From Candidatus Didemnitutus sp. (lineage in GTDB: Bacteria > Verrucomicrobiota > Verrucomicrobiia > Opitutales > Opitutaceae): 64,000 nt of DNA. Shown here piece after piece: positions 53,123 to 63,708 of this stretch. The DNA is taken from positions 1 through 64,000 of the forward strand of contig JAMPXH010000004.1 in assembly GCA_023701285.1 (NCBI GenBank), given 5' to 3'. Position numbers and translations under genes: made by a program. Every line of letters begins with the position of its first letter. Positions within the stretch are counted from its first letter, which is position 1. The notes below the pieces were generated by a model. That model was not told the origin of the DNA, made no database searches, and saw only the letters and a program-made list of their open reading frames with translations.

Positions 53123-54462
53123 TGAGTATCGCCCCTCCCATCCTCCTCGATGGTCCCGCCGCCCTGCGGGCGCTGGCGCGGGCTTTCGCCCAGTTCGATC
53201 AGTTCGACCGGTTCGTCGGCGGCCTGCAGGCCGCGCTCGAACGGGCCCCGGCCTTCGAGCAGGTGCGCATCCGGCTCAATCGCGACTTGGCCGAAGGCAC
53301 GGAGCGCTTCCGCGCCGCGGGGCTCGCGGTGCCGTTGCTGGGTGACACGCCACTGGGCGCGTTGCAGGTCGGCTCGAACGGCGAGCGCCGGCAATTCGGC
53401 GCCGAGGATCTGCACCTGCTGGCGGGTCTGGCGGATTTCCTCGGGGCGGTGCTGACGCAGGCGCAACGCCTGCAGGATGCCGCCCGCAGCCGCGAGCTGT
53501 TGCGGTTGCTGCTCAATCAGGCCCCGGTTGGCATCGCCGCCTACGGTTGCGATCGCCGGCCGCTCGTGGCCAACGAGTCCGCGATCCGCTGGCTGGGTGC
53601 GGCGGCGCTGCCGTTCGACGAAATCGAGACGGGGCAGGAGGGCTTCCACCTCCGCTCCGGCGGCAAGCTAATCTACGGCGAGGCACGGCGGGTGAACGAC
53701 GTCCCGGGCGGCGCCTGGGTCGTGGTGTTGCAGGATCTGACGCCTGAGCAGGGACGTTTGCTCGAGGGCATGGAGCGCGAGGTGTTCCGCGCGCGGGCCG
53801 AGGGTGGGCATTGTGCGGTGGCGCTCGTCGAGAGCCTCGACCAACGCAATGGCGCGCTGCGGCGCCTGCCGGCGGTGCGCGCCCTGTTGCGGCAGGGCGA
53901 GCAGGCGGGGCCTTACGATGCGAACCGCGTCGGGCTCGTGCTGGCCGACCGCGGACTGGCGCTGCGCACACGCCTGCGGAAAATGCGCGAGATCTTCGCC
54001 GGGCTGCCGGAGTTGCGGCTGGGTTACGCGGAACTGGAGCGCGACGGACGCGAGCCGGCGTTGCTGTTGCAGGCGGCACTGCAACGCTGGGGACGCTACG
54101 ACGAGTTGCTGCGGCCCTGCCTGCTGGTGCAGGAAGGAAATCCCGGCGTCGCGGCCACGCTCGTGATGGTGCTCGGGCGGCAGTTCAAGGTCGTGACCTC
54201 CGCGAGCGCGGAGCAGACGCGCGAACAGCTGGCGACGGAGCGTTTCGAGGGCTTCATCGCGGAGCTCGAGCCGCGCAACGGTCCGGGGGGGGCGGAAATG
54301 GTCCGTCTCGCGCAATCGCTCCAACCGGGCATCCGCACCTTCCTCACGACGATCCAGCCGGTTGGCGTGGAGGCGTTGGCGGGCACGGATGCGGTGGTGA
54401 TCGAGAAACCCTTCGACGTCGCCCGGCTCACGGCGCTCGTGCAGGCGCGGATGGCCGAGTGA
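53122..54462 (+). CDS. GAF/PAS protein with C-terminal pseudo-receiver domain
   Basis: GAF-like N-terminus, PAS-like LLNQAPVGIAAYGCDRRPLVANESAIRWLG, receiver-like RPCLLVQEGNPG...GFIAELEPRNGPGG...VVIEKPFDV. Confidence 0.75.
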   Translation: MSIAPPILLDGPAALRALARAFAQFDQFDRFVGGLQAALERAPAFEQVRIRLNRDLAEGTERFRAAGLAVPLLGDTPLGALQVGSNGERRQFGAEDLHLLAGLADFLGAVLTQAQRLQDAARSRELLRLLLNQAPVGIAAYGCDRRPLVANESAIRWLGAAALPFDEIETGQEGFHLRSGGKLIYGEARRVNDVPGGAWVVVLQDLTPEQGRLLEGMEREVFRARAEGGHCAVALVESLDQRNGALRRLPAVRALLRQGEQAGPYDANRVGLVLADRGLALRTRLRKMREIFAGLPELRLGYAELERDGREPALLLQAALQRWGRYDELLRPCLLVQEGNPGVAATLVMVLGRQFKVVTSASAEQTREQLATERFEGFIAELEPRNGPGGAEMVRLAQSLQPGIRTFLTTIQPVGVEALAGTDAVVIEKPFDVARLTALVQARMAE

Positions 54463-54486
54463 CGGCGCGGCCGCGCGCGGCGAGGG

Positions 54487-55485
54487 TCAGCGCCGCATGC
54501 CGCGCGAGAAGATCTCGCTGATGATGTCCTCCAGCGGGACATCTTGGATCGTGATGTCGTCGACCGGTCCCTGCGTGAGGATCTGCTGACAGACCGCGGT
54601 GACGTGCTCGCTGGGCACATGCAGGAGGAGTTCGCCGTCCTCGCAGGTCTTGGCCTCGCCGTGGAGCGGTTTCCAGTCGGCCGGGAAAGCGGCCGGCTCG
54701 CCGCCGAGGCCGGGACGCGGCTTGAACTTGATGATGCGCTGGCGCGCGCCGGCGCCGGAGATGCGGTCGAGCTCGCCGTCGTAGATCTTCTTGCCGTGGT
54801 CGATGACGATCACGCGCTCGCAGAGCTGCGAGATGTCGGCCATGTAGTGGCTGGTGAGGAGGATCGTCGTCTTGTAGCGGCGGTTGTAGTCGCGGAGGAA
54901 CTCGCGGACGTTTTTCTGGGAGACGACGTCGAGGCCGATGGTGGGTTCGTCGAGGAAGAGGACGCGCGGGCGGTGGAGCAGGGCGGCGATGAGCTCCATC
55001 TTCATGCGTTCGCCGAGGGAGAGTTCACGCACCTGCACGTTGAGTTTGTGCGCGACGCCGAGCAGCGTGACGAGTTCGTCGAGCGAGGCCTGCCACTGCG
55101 CCTTGTCGAGGGCGTAGATGGCGCGCAGGAGGTGGAAGGATTCGAGGGCCGGCAGGTCCCACCAGAGCTGGTTCTTCTGGCCGAGCACGAGGGCGAAGAG
55201 GCGGCGGTAGGCGTTCTCGCGCTTCGACGGGTCGAAGCCCGCCACACGCGCGGTGCCGCTGGTCGGGTAGATGAGGCCCGAGAGCATCTTCAACGTGGTG
55301 GTCTTGCCTGCGCCGTTGGGACCGAGGAAGCCGACGAACTCGCCTTCCTTGATGGTGAAGCTGACGCCATCGGCCGCGCGCGTTTCCTCGAAGTCACGCT
55401 TGAACAGGCCCGTGACGCCGCCCCAGAAACCGGGCTTCTTCTTGTAGGTGCGGAATACGCGGGTGAGGTTCTCGACTTCGATCAT
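54487..55485 (-). CDS. ABC transporter ATP-binding protein (ABC-2 type)
   Basis: GFLGPNGAGKTTTLKML, RELSLGERMKMEL, LFLDEPTIGLD. Confidence 0.93.
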   Translation of the reverse strand: MIEVENLTRVFRTYKKKPGFWGGVTGLFKRDFEETRAADGVSFTIKEGEFVGFLGPNGAGKTTTLKMLSGLIYPTSGTARVAGFDPSKRENAYRRLFALVLGQKNQLWWDLPALESFHLLRAIYALDKAQWQASLDELVTLLGVAHKLNVQVRELSLGERMKMELIAALLHRPRVLFLDEPTIGLDVVSQKNVREFLRDYNRRYKTTILLTSHYMADISQLCERVIVIDHGKKIYDGELDRISGAGARQRIIKFKPRPGLGGEPAAFPADWKPLHGEAKTCEDGELLLHVPSEHVTAVCQQILTQGPVDDITIQDVPLEDIISEIFSRGMRR

Positions 55486-55665
55486 GAGGGAAGAGCGGGA
55501 CTTAGAATCCAGCCCGGCCCCGAACGCAACCGTGCAGGTGTGGGCCGGCGCGGCGGTGCCCGCAGGCAGCCAACTCGTGCGCGCACCCCAAGCGTCGGCC
55601 GGCGGGCATGATTCACCGATGCACCCGGCACCGCGCTGCGCGAGAATGCGCAGAAACCTGCCGGC

Positions 55666-56445
55666 TCAATGCCCGAGCTTGCGGTAATCGAGCACGGCGT
55701 GGCTGATCTCGCCCTGCTCGAGGCATCTCACGTCGGTCAGCGGTTCCGGCGGAGAGACGTCGACGATGTTGCCCCAGATCAGGCGGTGCGAGCCGTCGTC
55801 GGCCGCCGGGCTGAAGAGTCCGGGCACGTGCACCTGCGCGGGGACGGTGCGGCGGATGGGCGTGTCGGCGCGGCAGGGGTAGGGGAAGTTGACGTTGTGC
55901 ACCGTGAAGGTGTTGCGCGGCATCGTCGGGAAGGTCTCGCCGACGAACCGGGCCGCGCGGGCGGCGGAGGCGCGGAGCGTGGCGAGGAGCTCGCCCTCGG
56001 GGGCGCCGCCCTTGTCCTTCAGGTTGGAATAGACCTCCTCGGTGACGTCCTGCGAGAACGCCGCGGCGGGCAGGCCGTGCAGCGCGCCTTCCCAGGCGCC
56101 GGCGACGGTGCCGCTGGCGAGGACGAAGCCGAGCGAGCAGTTGAAGCCGATGTTGATGCCGCTGACCACGCCGTCGAGCTGCACGCTCGGGCTGAGCAGG
56201 TGGGCGAGGGCGATGTTGACGCAATCCGACGGCGTGCCGTCGAGCATCCACGTGGGGCAGCCGAAGCCGCGGTCCACCGCGGCGGCTTTCACCGGGCGGG
56301 AACGCGTCTTCGAGGCGCCAGTCCAGCTTTGCTCGGAGGCGGGCACGGCCAGGTAGAGTTCGTGGCCGGCGGCGCGGAGAGCGTGGACGAGTTCGTGGAA
56401 GAAGACCGAGTGGATGCCGTCGTCGTTCGTGACGAGGAGTTTCAT
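55666..56445 (-). CDS. surE: 5'/3'-nucleotidase SurE
   Basis: MKLLVTNDDGIHSVFFHELVHAL...DGVVSGINIGFN. Confidence 0.93.
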   Translation of the reverse strand: MKLLVTNDDGIHSVFFHELVHALRAAGHELYLAVPASEQSWTGASKTRSRPVKAAAVDRGFGCPTWMLDGTPSDCVNIALAHLLSPSVQLDGVVSGINIGFNCSLGFVLASGTVAGAWEGALHGLPAAAFSQDVTEEVYSNLKDKGGAPEGELLATLRASAARAARFVGETFPTMPRNTFTVHNVNFPYPCRADTPIRRTVPAQVHVPGLFSPAADDGSHRLIWGNIVDVSPPEPLTDVRCLEQGEISHAVLDYRKLGH

Positions 56446-56694
56446 GATGGGTGTGTCGGGTCACCAAACACCGGGAGAATCGAAAAAGGAAGAGTGAAAC
56501 GGTGCCCGGGGCCATTCGGCCAGCGGCTGCAGCCTGTTGGTTGCACCGAGTTTAGGACAATCCGTCGGCAAAGAGTGCGCACAAACGCACAAGAAGCGAT
56601 GAGGCCCGGGGGCTTGCGCGACTTATCCTCAAGGCATGGTCAATCGTATCAATTTCTCGATGGGTGCGGCGGCGACCGCGGGAGGAGCGGCACG

Positions 56695-58185
56695 GTGAAA
56701 CCCGTCATTTTCAACAACACCGTCCTGCGCGACGGTCACCAATCCCTCGCGGCCACCCGGATGACGACGGCGCAAATGCTGCCGGCGGCCCCGATCCTCG
56801 ACGAAATGGGCTTTGGCGGCCTCGAAACCTGGGGTGGCGCGACGATCGACTCGTGCCTGCGCTTCCTGGGCGAGAATCCGTTCGACCGCCTCCGCGCGCT
56901 CAAGAAAGCCGCGCCGAAGACGCCGCAGATCATGCTGCTGCGTGGCCAGAACATCGTGCAATACACGTCGTTTCCGGACGATGTCGTCGAGGCCTTCGTC
57001 CGCGCCGACGCAGCGGCCGGCCAGGACATCTTCCGCATCTTCGATGCGCTGAACGACACCCGCAACCTCATCACCGCCATCAAGACGGTGAAGGCCTGCA
57101 AGAAGCACGCGCGCGGCGAGATTTGCTACACCACGAGCCCGGTGCACACCATCGCGGCCTTCGTGAAGATGGGCGTCGAGCTCCGCGAGATGGGTTGCGA
57201 CAGCATCGGCATCAAGGACATGTCGGGCGTCATCGCCCCGCGGGTCGCTTATGAACTCGTGACCCAGCTGCGCCAGAAGGTCGGGCTCCCGATCACGCTG
57301 CACACGCACGACACCGCCGGCCTCGGCGCCGCCGCCTACCTCGCCGCCATCGACGCGGGCGTGGACGCGGTCGAGACTTCGATCGTCCCCTTCGCCAACG
57401 GCACCTCGCAGCCCGACACGCTGCGCATGATCGCACTGCTCGACGGCCACCCGCGCCAGCCGAAGTTCGACCCGAAGAAGCTCCAGGAAATGCGCGAGTA
57501 TTTCACCGGCGTCTACAAGGAGCTCTCCAAATTCACCTCGCCCGACAATGAACGCGTCGATTCCGACACGCTCGTTTACCAAGTCCCGGGCGGCATGCTC
57601 TCGAACTTCCGCAACCAGCTGAAGGAACAAGGCATGTCCGACAAATTCGCCCAAGTGATGCTCGAGATCCCCGTCGTCCGCGAGGCGCTCGGCTGGATTC
57701 CGCTCGTCACGCCGACCTCCCAGATCGTCGGCACGCAGGCCATGCTCAACGTCAAGTTCGGCCGTTGGAAGACGATCGCGCCCGCTGCCGCCGACATCGC
57801 GCTGAACAAATACGGCCGCCCGCCCGGCCAGGTTTCGCCCGAGCTGCTCAAGCTCATCGCCGACCGCACCGGCCACAAGCCGGTCGAAGGCCGCCCGGCC
57901 GACCTGCTCGCCCCGCGCATGGACAAGCTCCGCGCCGAGCTCGCCGAGAAGAACCTCCCGACGAACGACGAGGCCTGCGTCCTCCACGCGATGTTCCCGC
58001 AGGAGTTCGCCAAGCTCCACGCGCCGAAGCCCGCCACCGCCGCTGCGCCCGTGGCCGCTCCGGCCGCCGCCGCCCCTTCCGTTGCCAGCCCCAAGCCCCA
58101 ATCCAACGCGAACCGTCCGTCCCGTCGCTACTCCATCGTCATCGATGGCCAGCGTCACGAGGCGATGGTTGAGGACACGGTCTGA
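56695..58185 (+). CDS. Carboxyltransferase (transcarboxylase 5S / oxaloacetate decarboxylase alpha-like) subunit
   Basis: TVLRDGHQSLAATRMTTAQML, DIFRIFDALND, HTHDTAGLGAAAYLAAIDAGVDAVE; GTG start with ggagg upstream. Confidence 0.9.
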   Translation: MKPVIFNNTVLRDGHQSLAATRMTTAQMLPAAPILDEMGFGGLETWGGATIDSCLRFLGENPFDRLRALKKAAPKTPQIMLLRGQNIVQYTSFPDDVVEAFVRADAAAGQDIFRIFDALNDTRNLITAIKTVKACKKHARGEICYTTSPVHTIAAFVKMGVELREMGCDSIGIKDMSGVIAPRVAYELVTQLRQKVGLPITLHTHDTAGLGAAAYLAAIDAGVDAVETSIVPFANGTSQPDTLRMIALLDGHPRQPKFDPKKLQEMREYFTGVYKELSKFTSPDNERVDSDTLVYQVPGGMLSNFRNQLKEQGMSDKFAQVMLEIPVVREALGWIPLVTPTSQIVGTQAMLNVKFGRWKTIAPAAADIALNKYGRPPGQVSPELLKLIADRTGHKPVEGRPADLLAPRMDKLRAELAEKNLPTNDEACVLHAMFPQEFAKLHAPKPATAAAPVAAPAAAAPSVASPKPQSNANRPSRRYSIVIDGQRHEAMVEDTV

Positions 58186-58190
58186 AAACC

Positions 58191-60290
58191 ATGAACAGCA
58201 CCTTGGAAAAACGCCTGTTTGCCGAGTTCACCCCGGCGGACGACGCAGCTTGGCGCGCCGCGGCCGAAGAGTCGCTCGATGGCGCCCCGTTTGAGAAGAA
58301 ACTGATCACCAAGACGCCCGAAGGCATCGATCTGCAGCCGCTTTACTCGCGGACCTCGACGCCTCCGCCCGCCTGGCAGACACGCCCGCCGGGCTTCGCG
58401 CCCTTCGTGCGCGGCAGCGCGCCCCTCGGCGCGCGTGAGCAGCCCTGGCTGATCTGCCAGCAACCCGCCGGCGCCTCCTTCGCGGAGTGCAACCGCACTT
58501 TGCTCGAAGATCTCCAGCGCGGCCAGAACGCCGTCCTCCTCCGGCTCGATCCGGCCACCCGCCTCGGCGTCGCGCCGGTCGCGGCCGGCACGGGCCTGCC
58601 GATCGGTTCCCTCGCGGACCTGCGCCAGGTGCTCGCCGATGTCGACCTCGCCGCCGTCCCCGTGATGGTGCCGGCCGGGCTCGCCGCGCTGCCCATCACC
58701 GCGATGTTCGCCGCGCTGCTGCGCGAGCGCGGGCTCGAACCCGCGGCGCTGCACGGCGGCGTGCTCGCCGATCCGCTGAGCGAGTGGGCCCGCCAGGGCC
58801 GCCTGCCCGATGGCATCGACGCGGGCGTCACCCAGATGGCCGCGCTCGTCAACTGGACCAAGTCCGCCGGTTCGCCCCTGCGCGTGATCGGCATCGACGC
58901 CAGCCTCTGGGGCGATTGCGGCGCCAGCGCCGTGCAGGAACTGGCCTGCGGTCTCGCGACCGGCGTCGATTACCTGCGCCGCCTGGGCGCCCACGGCGTC
59001 ACGGTCGACGACGCGGCCTCGCGCTGCGTCTTCAGCTGGTCGCTCGGTTCGCACTTCTTCATCGAGATCGCGAAGCTCCGCGCCGCGCGCCTGCTCTGGT
59101 CGCGCGCCGTGGCCGCTGCCGGTGGCGGCGAGGAAGCGCAGCGCCTCTTCAGCCACGGTCGTTGCACGATCTGGAACAAGACCCTACTCGATCCGCACAA
59201 CAACCTCCTGCGCGACACGACCGAGGCCTTCGCCGGCGTCGTGGGCGGCTGCCAGAGCCTTGAGCTGGCGCTGTTCGACGTCGCGCGCGGCGCTCCGACC
59301 GAGCTCTCCCGCCGTCTCGCCCGCAACTTGCACATCATCCTCGCCGAGGAGTGCCAGCTCGGTCGCGTCGTCGATCCGGCCGGCGGTTCCTACTACGTCG
59401 AGACTATCACGCGGCAACTCGCGGAGAAGGCCTGGGCGCTGTTCCAGGACATCGAGTCGCGCGGCGGCATGGCTCGCGCCATCGCCGGCGGTTATCCGCA
59501 GTCGCTCGTCGAGAAGACCGCCGCCGAACGCATCGCGGCCGTCGAGTCGCGCCGCGACGGCATCATCGGCACGAACCTCCACCCGAACCTGCGTGAGACG
59601 CTGCCCGGTCCGGCCGAAGTCGGCCTGATCTCGCCGACGCGCCGTTCCGGACCCGCCCCCGCCGCGCAACTGGCCAAGCTCGAAGGTGTGGCGCCCGCGC
59701 AGGCCGCCGCCCTCGTCCCCGCGCTCGGCGAAGCCTTCGCCCACGGCGCCACAGTCGACGAGGTCATGGCCCGCCTGCGCGTCAACGGCGATTGCCCGAC
59801 CGCGCGGGTCGCCGCGCCGCGCCGCCGCGCCGAGCCCTTCGAGGCCCTGCGCCGCCGCGCCGAGAGCCATCTCGCCAAGACCGGCTCCCGTCCGAAGGTG
59901 TTCCTCGCCACGATGGGCCCGCGCAAGCAGCACGCCGCGCGCGCCGAGTTCTCCACCGGCTTCTTTGCCGCGGGCGGATTCGAAGTCGTGCCGAACAAGG
60001 GCTTCGAAACGCCCGAGGCCGCCGCCACCGCCGCGCTCGCGAGCGGAGCGCCGGTCGTCGTGCTATGCTCGACGGACGACACCTACCCGGCCCTCGTGCC
60101 GCCGCTCGCCGGCGCGCTCAAGGCCGCCGGTGCGAAAGCACCGTTCGTCGTCCTCGCGGGCCTGCCCGCCACGCCCGAGCTGCAACAACAGTTCAAATCC
60201 GCCGGCGTCGACGAGTTCATCCACGTCCGCGCGAACTGCGCGAAGCTGCTGGTCGATGTGCAAAACCGCCTCGGCCTCCCGAACCTCTAA
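58191..60290 (+). CDS. mutA: Methylmalonyl-CoA mutase small subunit
   Basis: [34 protein letters not shown]; mutase fold, degenerate cobalamin domain; adjacent to mutB. Confidence 0.92.
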   Translation: MNSTLEKRLFAEFTPADDAAWRAAAEESLDGAPFEKKLITKTPEGIDLQPLYSRTSTPPPAWQTRPPGFAPFVRGSAPLGAREQPWLICQQPAGASFAECNRTLLEDLQRGQNAVLLRLDPATRLGVAPVAAGTGLPIGSLADLRQVLADVDLAAVPVMVPAGLAALPITAMFAALLRERGLEPAALHGGVLADPLSEWARQGRLPDGIDAGVTQMAALVNWTKSAGSPLRVIGIDASLWGDCGASAVQELACGLATGVDYLRRLGAHGVTVDDAASRCVFSWSLGSHFFIEIAKLRAARLLWSRAVAAAGGGEEAQRLFSHGRCTIWNKTLLDPHNNLLRDTTEAFAGVVGGCQSLELALFDVARGAPTELSRRLARNLHIILAEECQLGRVVDPAGGSYYVETITRQLAEKAWALFQDIESRGGMARAIAGGYPQSLVEKTAAERIAAVESRRDGIIGTNLHPNLRETLPGPAEVGLISPTRRSGPAPAAQLAKLEGVAPAQAAALVPALGEAFAHGATVDEVMARLRVNGDCPTARVAAPRRRAEPFEALRRRAESHLAKTGSRPKVFLATMGPRKQHAARAEFSTGFFAAGGFEVVPNKGFETPEAAATAALASGAPVVVLCSTDDTYPALVPPLAGALKAAGAKAPFVVLAGLPATPELQQQFKSAGVDEFIHVRANCAKLLVDVQNRLGLPNL

Positions 60291-60301
60291 GTTCCCACGC
60301 C

Positions 60302-62482
60302 ATGAAGTTCCCTGATTTCACCTCAGTTCCCTTCGAGAGCGGCCCGACCGCTCCCGTGACTCCGGAGGCGTGGGCGCAGGCTGCGCGCGCGACGGCCGGC
60401 GGTCCCGACGCGCTCGGCGACTGGCAGACGATGGAGCAGATCCCCGTGAAGCCCGTTTACACGCCCGACGATCTCAAGGACGTCGAGCACCTCGGCTTCA
60501 CCGCGGGCCTGCCGCCGTTCCTGCGCGGTCCCTACGCGACGATGTATGTCCAGAAACCCTGGACGATCCGCCAATACGCAGGCTTCTCCACGGCGACCGA
60601 GTCGAATGCGTTCTACAAGCGCAACCTCGCCGCCGGCCAGATGGGCCTCTCCGTGGCGTTCGACCTCGCGACGCACCGCGGCTACGACAGCGATCACCCG
60701 CGCGTCGTCGGCGATGTCGGCAAGGCCGGCGTGGCCGTCGACAGCGTGCTCGACATGCAGGTGCTCTTCGGCGGCATCCCGCTCGACCGCATCTCCGTCT
60801 CGATGACGATGAACGGCGCCGTGTTGCCCGTGCTGGCGTTCTACATCGCCGCCGCGCAGGAGCAGGGCGTGAAGCTCGAGCAGCTCTCCGGCACGATCCA
60901 GAACGACATCCTGAAGGAATACATGGTGCGGAACACCTATATTTATCCGCCCACGCCTTCGATGCGCATCATCGCGGACATTTTCTCGTTCACCTCGCAG
61001 AAGATGCCGAAGTTCAACTCCATCTCGATCTCCGGTTACCACATGCAGGAAGCCGGCGCGACGGCCGACCTCGAACTCGCCTACACGCTTGCCGACGGCC
61101 TCGAGTATCTCCGCACCGGCGTGAAGGCCGGCATGGACATCGATGCGTTCGCGCCGCGCCTCTCGTTCTTCTGGGCGCAGGGCAAGAACCTGTTCATGGA
61201 AGTCGCGAAGATGCGCGCGGGCCGCCTGCTCTGGGCCAAGATCGTCAAGCAGTTCAACCCGAAGAACCCGAAGTCGATGGCGCTGCGCACGCACTCGCAG
61301 ACCTCGGGCTGGTCGCTGACCGAGCAGGATCCCTTCAACAACGTCGCGCGCACCTGTGTCGAGGCGATGGCGGCCGTCATGGGCCACACCCAGTCGCTGC
61401 ACACCAACTCGCTCGACGAGGCCATCGCGCTGCCGACGGATTTCTCCGCTCGCATCGCGCGCAACACCCAGCTCGTCCTCCAGGCCGAGTCCGGCGTGTG
61501 CAACGTCGTCGATCCCTGGGGCGGCAGCTACTACGTCGAACGCCTCACGCACGAACTCGTGCAGAAGGCGTGGGCGCACATCGAGGAGGTCGAAAAGCTC
61601 GGCGGCATGGCCAAGGCCATCGAGACCGGCTTGCCGAAGCTCCGGATCGAGGAAGCCGCCGCCCGCCGCCAGGCGATGATCGACTCCGGCGCGGAGACGA
61701 TCGTCGGCGTGAACAAATACCGCCTCGAGAAGGAGGCGCCGATGGACATCCTCGAGGTCGACAACACCGCCGTCCGCGAGGCCCAGATCAAGCAGCTCCA
61801 GCACCTCAAGGCCACGCGCGACAACGCTGCCGTGCAGCGCTGCCTCGCCGCGCTCACCGAGGCCGCCAAGAGCGGCACCGGCAACCTGCTCGAACTCTCC
61901 GTCGAGGCCGCCAAGGCCCGCGCGACGCTCGGCGAAATCTCCGATGCGCTCGAAGTCGTCTATGGCCGCTATCAAGCGCAGATCCGCTCCATCTCGGGCG
62001 TTTACCAGAAGACCTTCAGCCAGCAGGGCGACGTCCAGAAAGTTCGCTCGATGGCCGACGCCTTTGCCGAACGCGAAGGTCGCCGCCCGCGCATCCTGAT
62101 CGCGAAACTGGGCCAGGACGGACACGACCGCGGCGCCAAGGTCGTCGCGACCGCGATGGCCGACATGGGCTTCGACGTGGACATCGGACCGCTGTTCCAG
62201 ACGCCCGAGGAAGCCGCGCGCGACGCCGTCGAGAACGACGTGCACATCGTCGCCATGAGTTCCCTCGCCGCCGGCCACAAGACGCTGCTCCCGCAGCTCG
62301 TGGCCGCGTTGAAGTCGCACGGTCGCGACGACATCCTCGTCGTCGCCGGCGGTGTGATCCCGGCGCAGGACTACGATTACCTGTATCAACGCGGTGCCGC
62401 CGCCATCTTCGGGCCCGGCACTCCCATCCCGCGCTCCGCCGGCATCCTGCTCGAAAAGCTGGGGGCCGCGAGCGTCGCTTGA
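60302..62482 (+). CDS. mutB: Methylmalonyl-CoA mutase large subunit
   Basis: [61 protein letters not shown]; cobalamin box [16 protein letters not shown]. Confidence 0.97.
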   Translation: MKFPDFTSVPFESGPTAPVTPEAWAQAARATAGGPDALGDWQTMEQIPVKPVYTPDDLKDVEHLGFTAGLPPFLRGPYATMYVQKPWTIRQYAGFSTATESNAFYKRNLAAGQMGLSVAFDLATHRGYDSDHPRVVGDVGKAGVAVDSVLDMQVLFGGIPLDRISVSMTMNGAVLPVLAFYIAAAQEQGVKLEQLSGTIQNDILKEYMVRNTYIYPPTPSMRIIADIFSFTSQKMPKFNSISISGYHMQEAGATADLELAYTLADGLEYLRTGVKAGMDIDAFAPRLSFFWAQGKNLFMEVAKMRAGRLLWAKIVKQFNPKNPKSMALRTHSQTSGWSLTEQDPFNNVARTCVEAMAAVMGHTQSLHTNSLDEAIALPTDFSARIARNTQLVLQAESGVCNVVDPWGGSYYVERLTHELVQKAWAHIEEVEKLGGMAKAIETGLPKLRIEEAAARRQAMIDSGAETIVGVNKYRLEKEAPMDILEVDNTAVREAQIKQLQHLKATRDNAAVQRCLAALTEAAKSGTGNLLELSVEAAKARATLGEISDALEVVYGRYQAQIRSISGVYQKTFSQQGDVQKVRSMADAFAEREGRRPRILIAKLGQDGHDRGAKVVATAMADMGFDVDIGPLFQTPEEAARDAVENDVHIVAMSSLAAGHKTLLPQLVAALKSHGRDDILVVAGGVIPAQDYDYLYQRGAAAIFGPGTPIPRSAGILLEKLGAASVA

Positions 62483-62515
62483 GGGCGCGCCCTGCGCCCC
62501 GCCCGAGGTGCTGAG

Positions 62516-63628
62516 ATGACGTCGCCGTCCTCACGCCCCGATTGGGTCCCGCCCGAAGCCGGAGCGGAGTTCGCCACGCGTGTCGTGGCGGGCACGCCGG
62601 CCCGGGCGGTCCCCGGCGCGCAGAGAAAGCGCCGCGGGCCCGACGACGTGCCGGCGCTCGCTGCGGCGATCCGCACGGGCGACCGTGGCGCCTTGGCGCG
62701 CGGCATCACGCTCATCGAAAGTCGCGCCGTGACTCATCGTGCTGCCGCGGACGAACTGCTCCGCACGCTCTCGCCGCACAGCGGCGGCGCCGTGCGCGTG
62801 GGCATCACCGGCCCGCCCGGCGCAGGCAAAAGCACATTCATCGATGCGCTCGGCACGCTGCTGTGCACGGCGGGGAAGAAAGTGGCGGTGCTGTCCGTCG
62901 ACCCGAGCAGCCCGATCACGCATGGCAGCATCCTGGGCGACAAGGCGCGCATGGAGAAACTCTCGCGCCAGCCCAACGCCTTCATCCGTCCGTCGCCCAG
63001 CGGCTGCGAGCTCGGCGGCGTCGCGCGCCGCACGCGCGAGACGATCGTGCTGTGCGAGGCCGCGGGCTTCGACGTCGTGGTCGTCGAAACCGTCGGCGTC
63101 GGCCAGAGCGAGGTGCTCGTGCGCGGCATGGTGGACTGCTTCCTCGTGCTGCTGCTCGCCGGTGCAGGCGACGAGCTGCAGGGCATCAAGAAGGGCATCA
63201 TCGAGCTCGCCGATGTCCTCGCGGTCAACAAGGCCGACGGCGACAACCGCACGCGCGCCGAGGCGGCGCGTAGGGAGTTCTCGCGTGCGCTGCATTACCT
63301 GGCCGCGCCCGAGGGTGCCTGGCAGCCGCCGGTGCTCGCGTGCTCCGCATACACCAACGAAGGCGTGCCCGAGGTCTGGGCCGCCGTGGAGCGTTTCGTC
63401 GCCTACGCGCGCGGGCAGGGCAGCTTCGAACTGCGCCGCCGTGAGCAGGCGCTCGCGTGGCTCGAGGCGCTCGTCGACGAGGGCCTGCGCGAGGCCTTCG
63501 CGGCGCAACCCGCCGCCGCCCGCCTGCGCCGCGAACTCGCCCAGCAGGTCGCGAGCGGGCAACTGCCCGCGCCCACCGCCGCCCGCCAGCTGCTCGCCGC
63601 GGCCGGCATGACACAGCCGTCCGCCTGA
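62516..63628 (+). CDS. meaB: Methylmalonyl-CoA mutase-associated GTPase MeaB
   Basis: VGITGPPGAGKSTFIDALG, VLSVDPSSPITHGSILGDKARM, VVETVGVGQSE, NKADGDN. Confidence 0.96.
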   Translation: MTSPSSRPDWVPPEAGAEFATRVVAGTPARAVPGAQRKRRGPDDVPALAAAIRTGDRGALARGITLIESRAVTHRAAADELLRTLSPHSGGAVRVGITGPPGAGKSTFIDALGTLLCTAGKKVAVLSVDPSSPITHGSILGDKARMEKLSRQPNAFIRPSPSGCELGGVARRTRETIVLCEAAGFDVVVVETVGVGQSEVLVRGMVDCFLVLLLAGAGDELQGIKKGIIELADVLAVNKADGDNRTRAEAARREFSRALHYLAAPEGAWQPPVLACSAYTNEGVPEVWAAVERFVAYARGQGSFELRRREQALAWLEALVDEGLREAFAAQPAAARLRRELAQQVASGQLPAPTAARQLLAAAGMTQPSA

Positions 63629-63708
63629 AACCGCACGCACACGGCAAGAAACGCGCAGCCCCTTCCTTTCACCCGACCTAGAATCAACCCGACCAAACCC
63701 CTTTTGCC

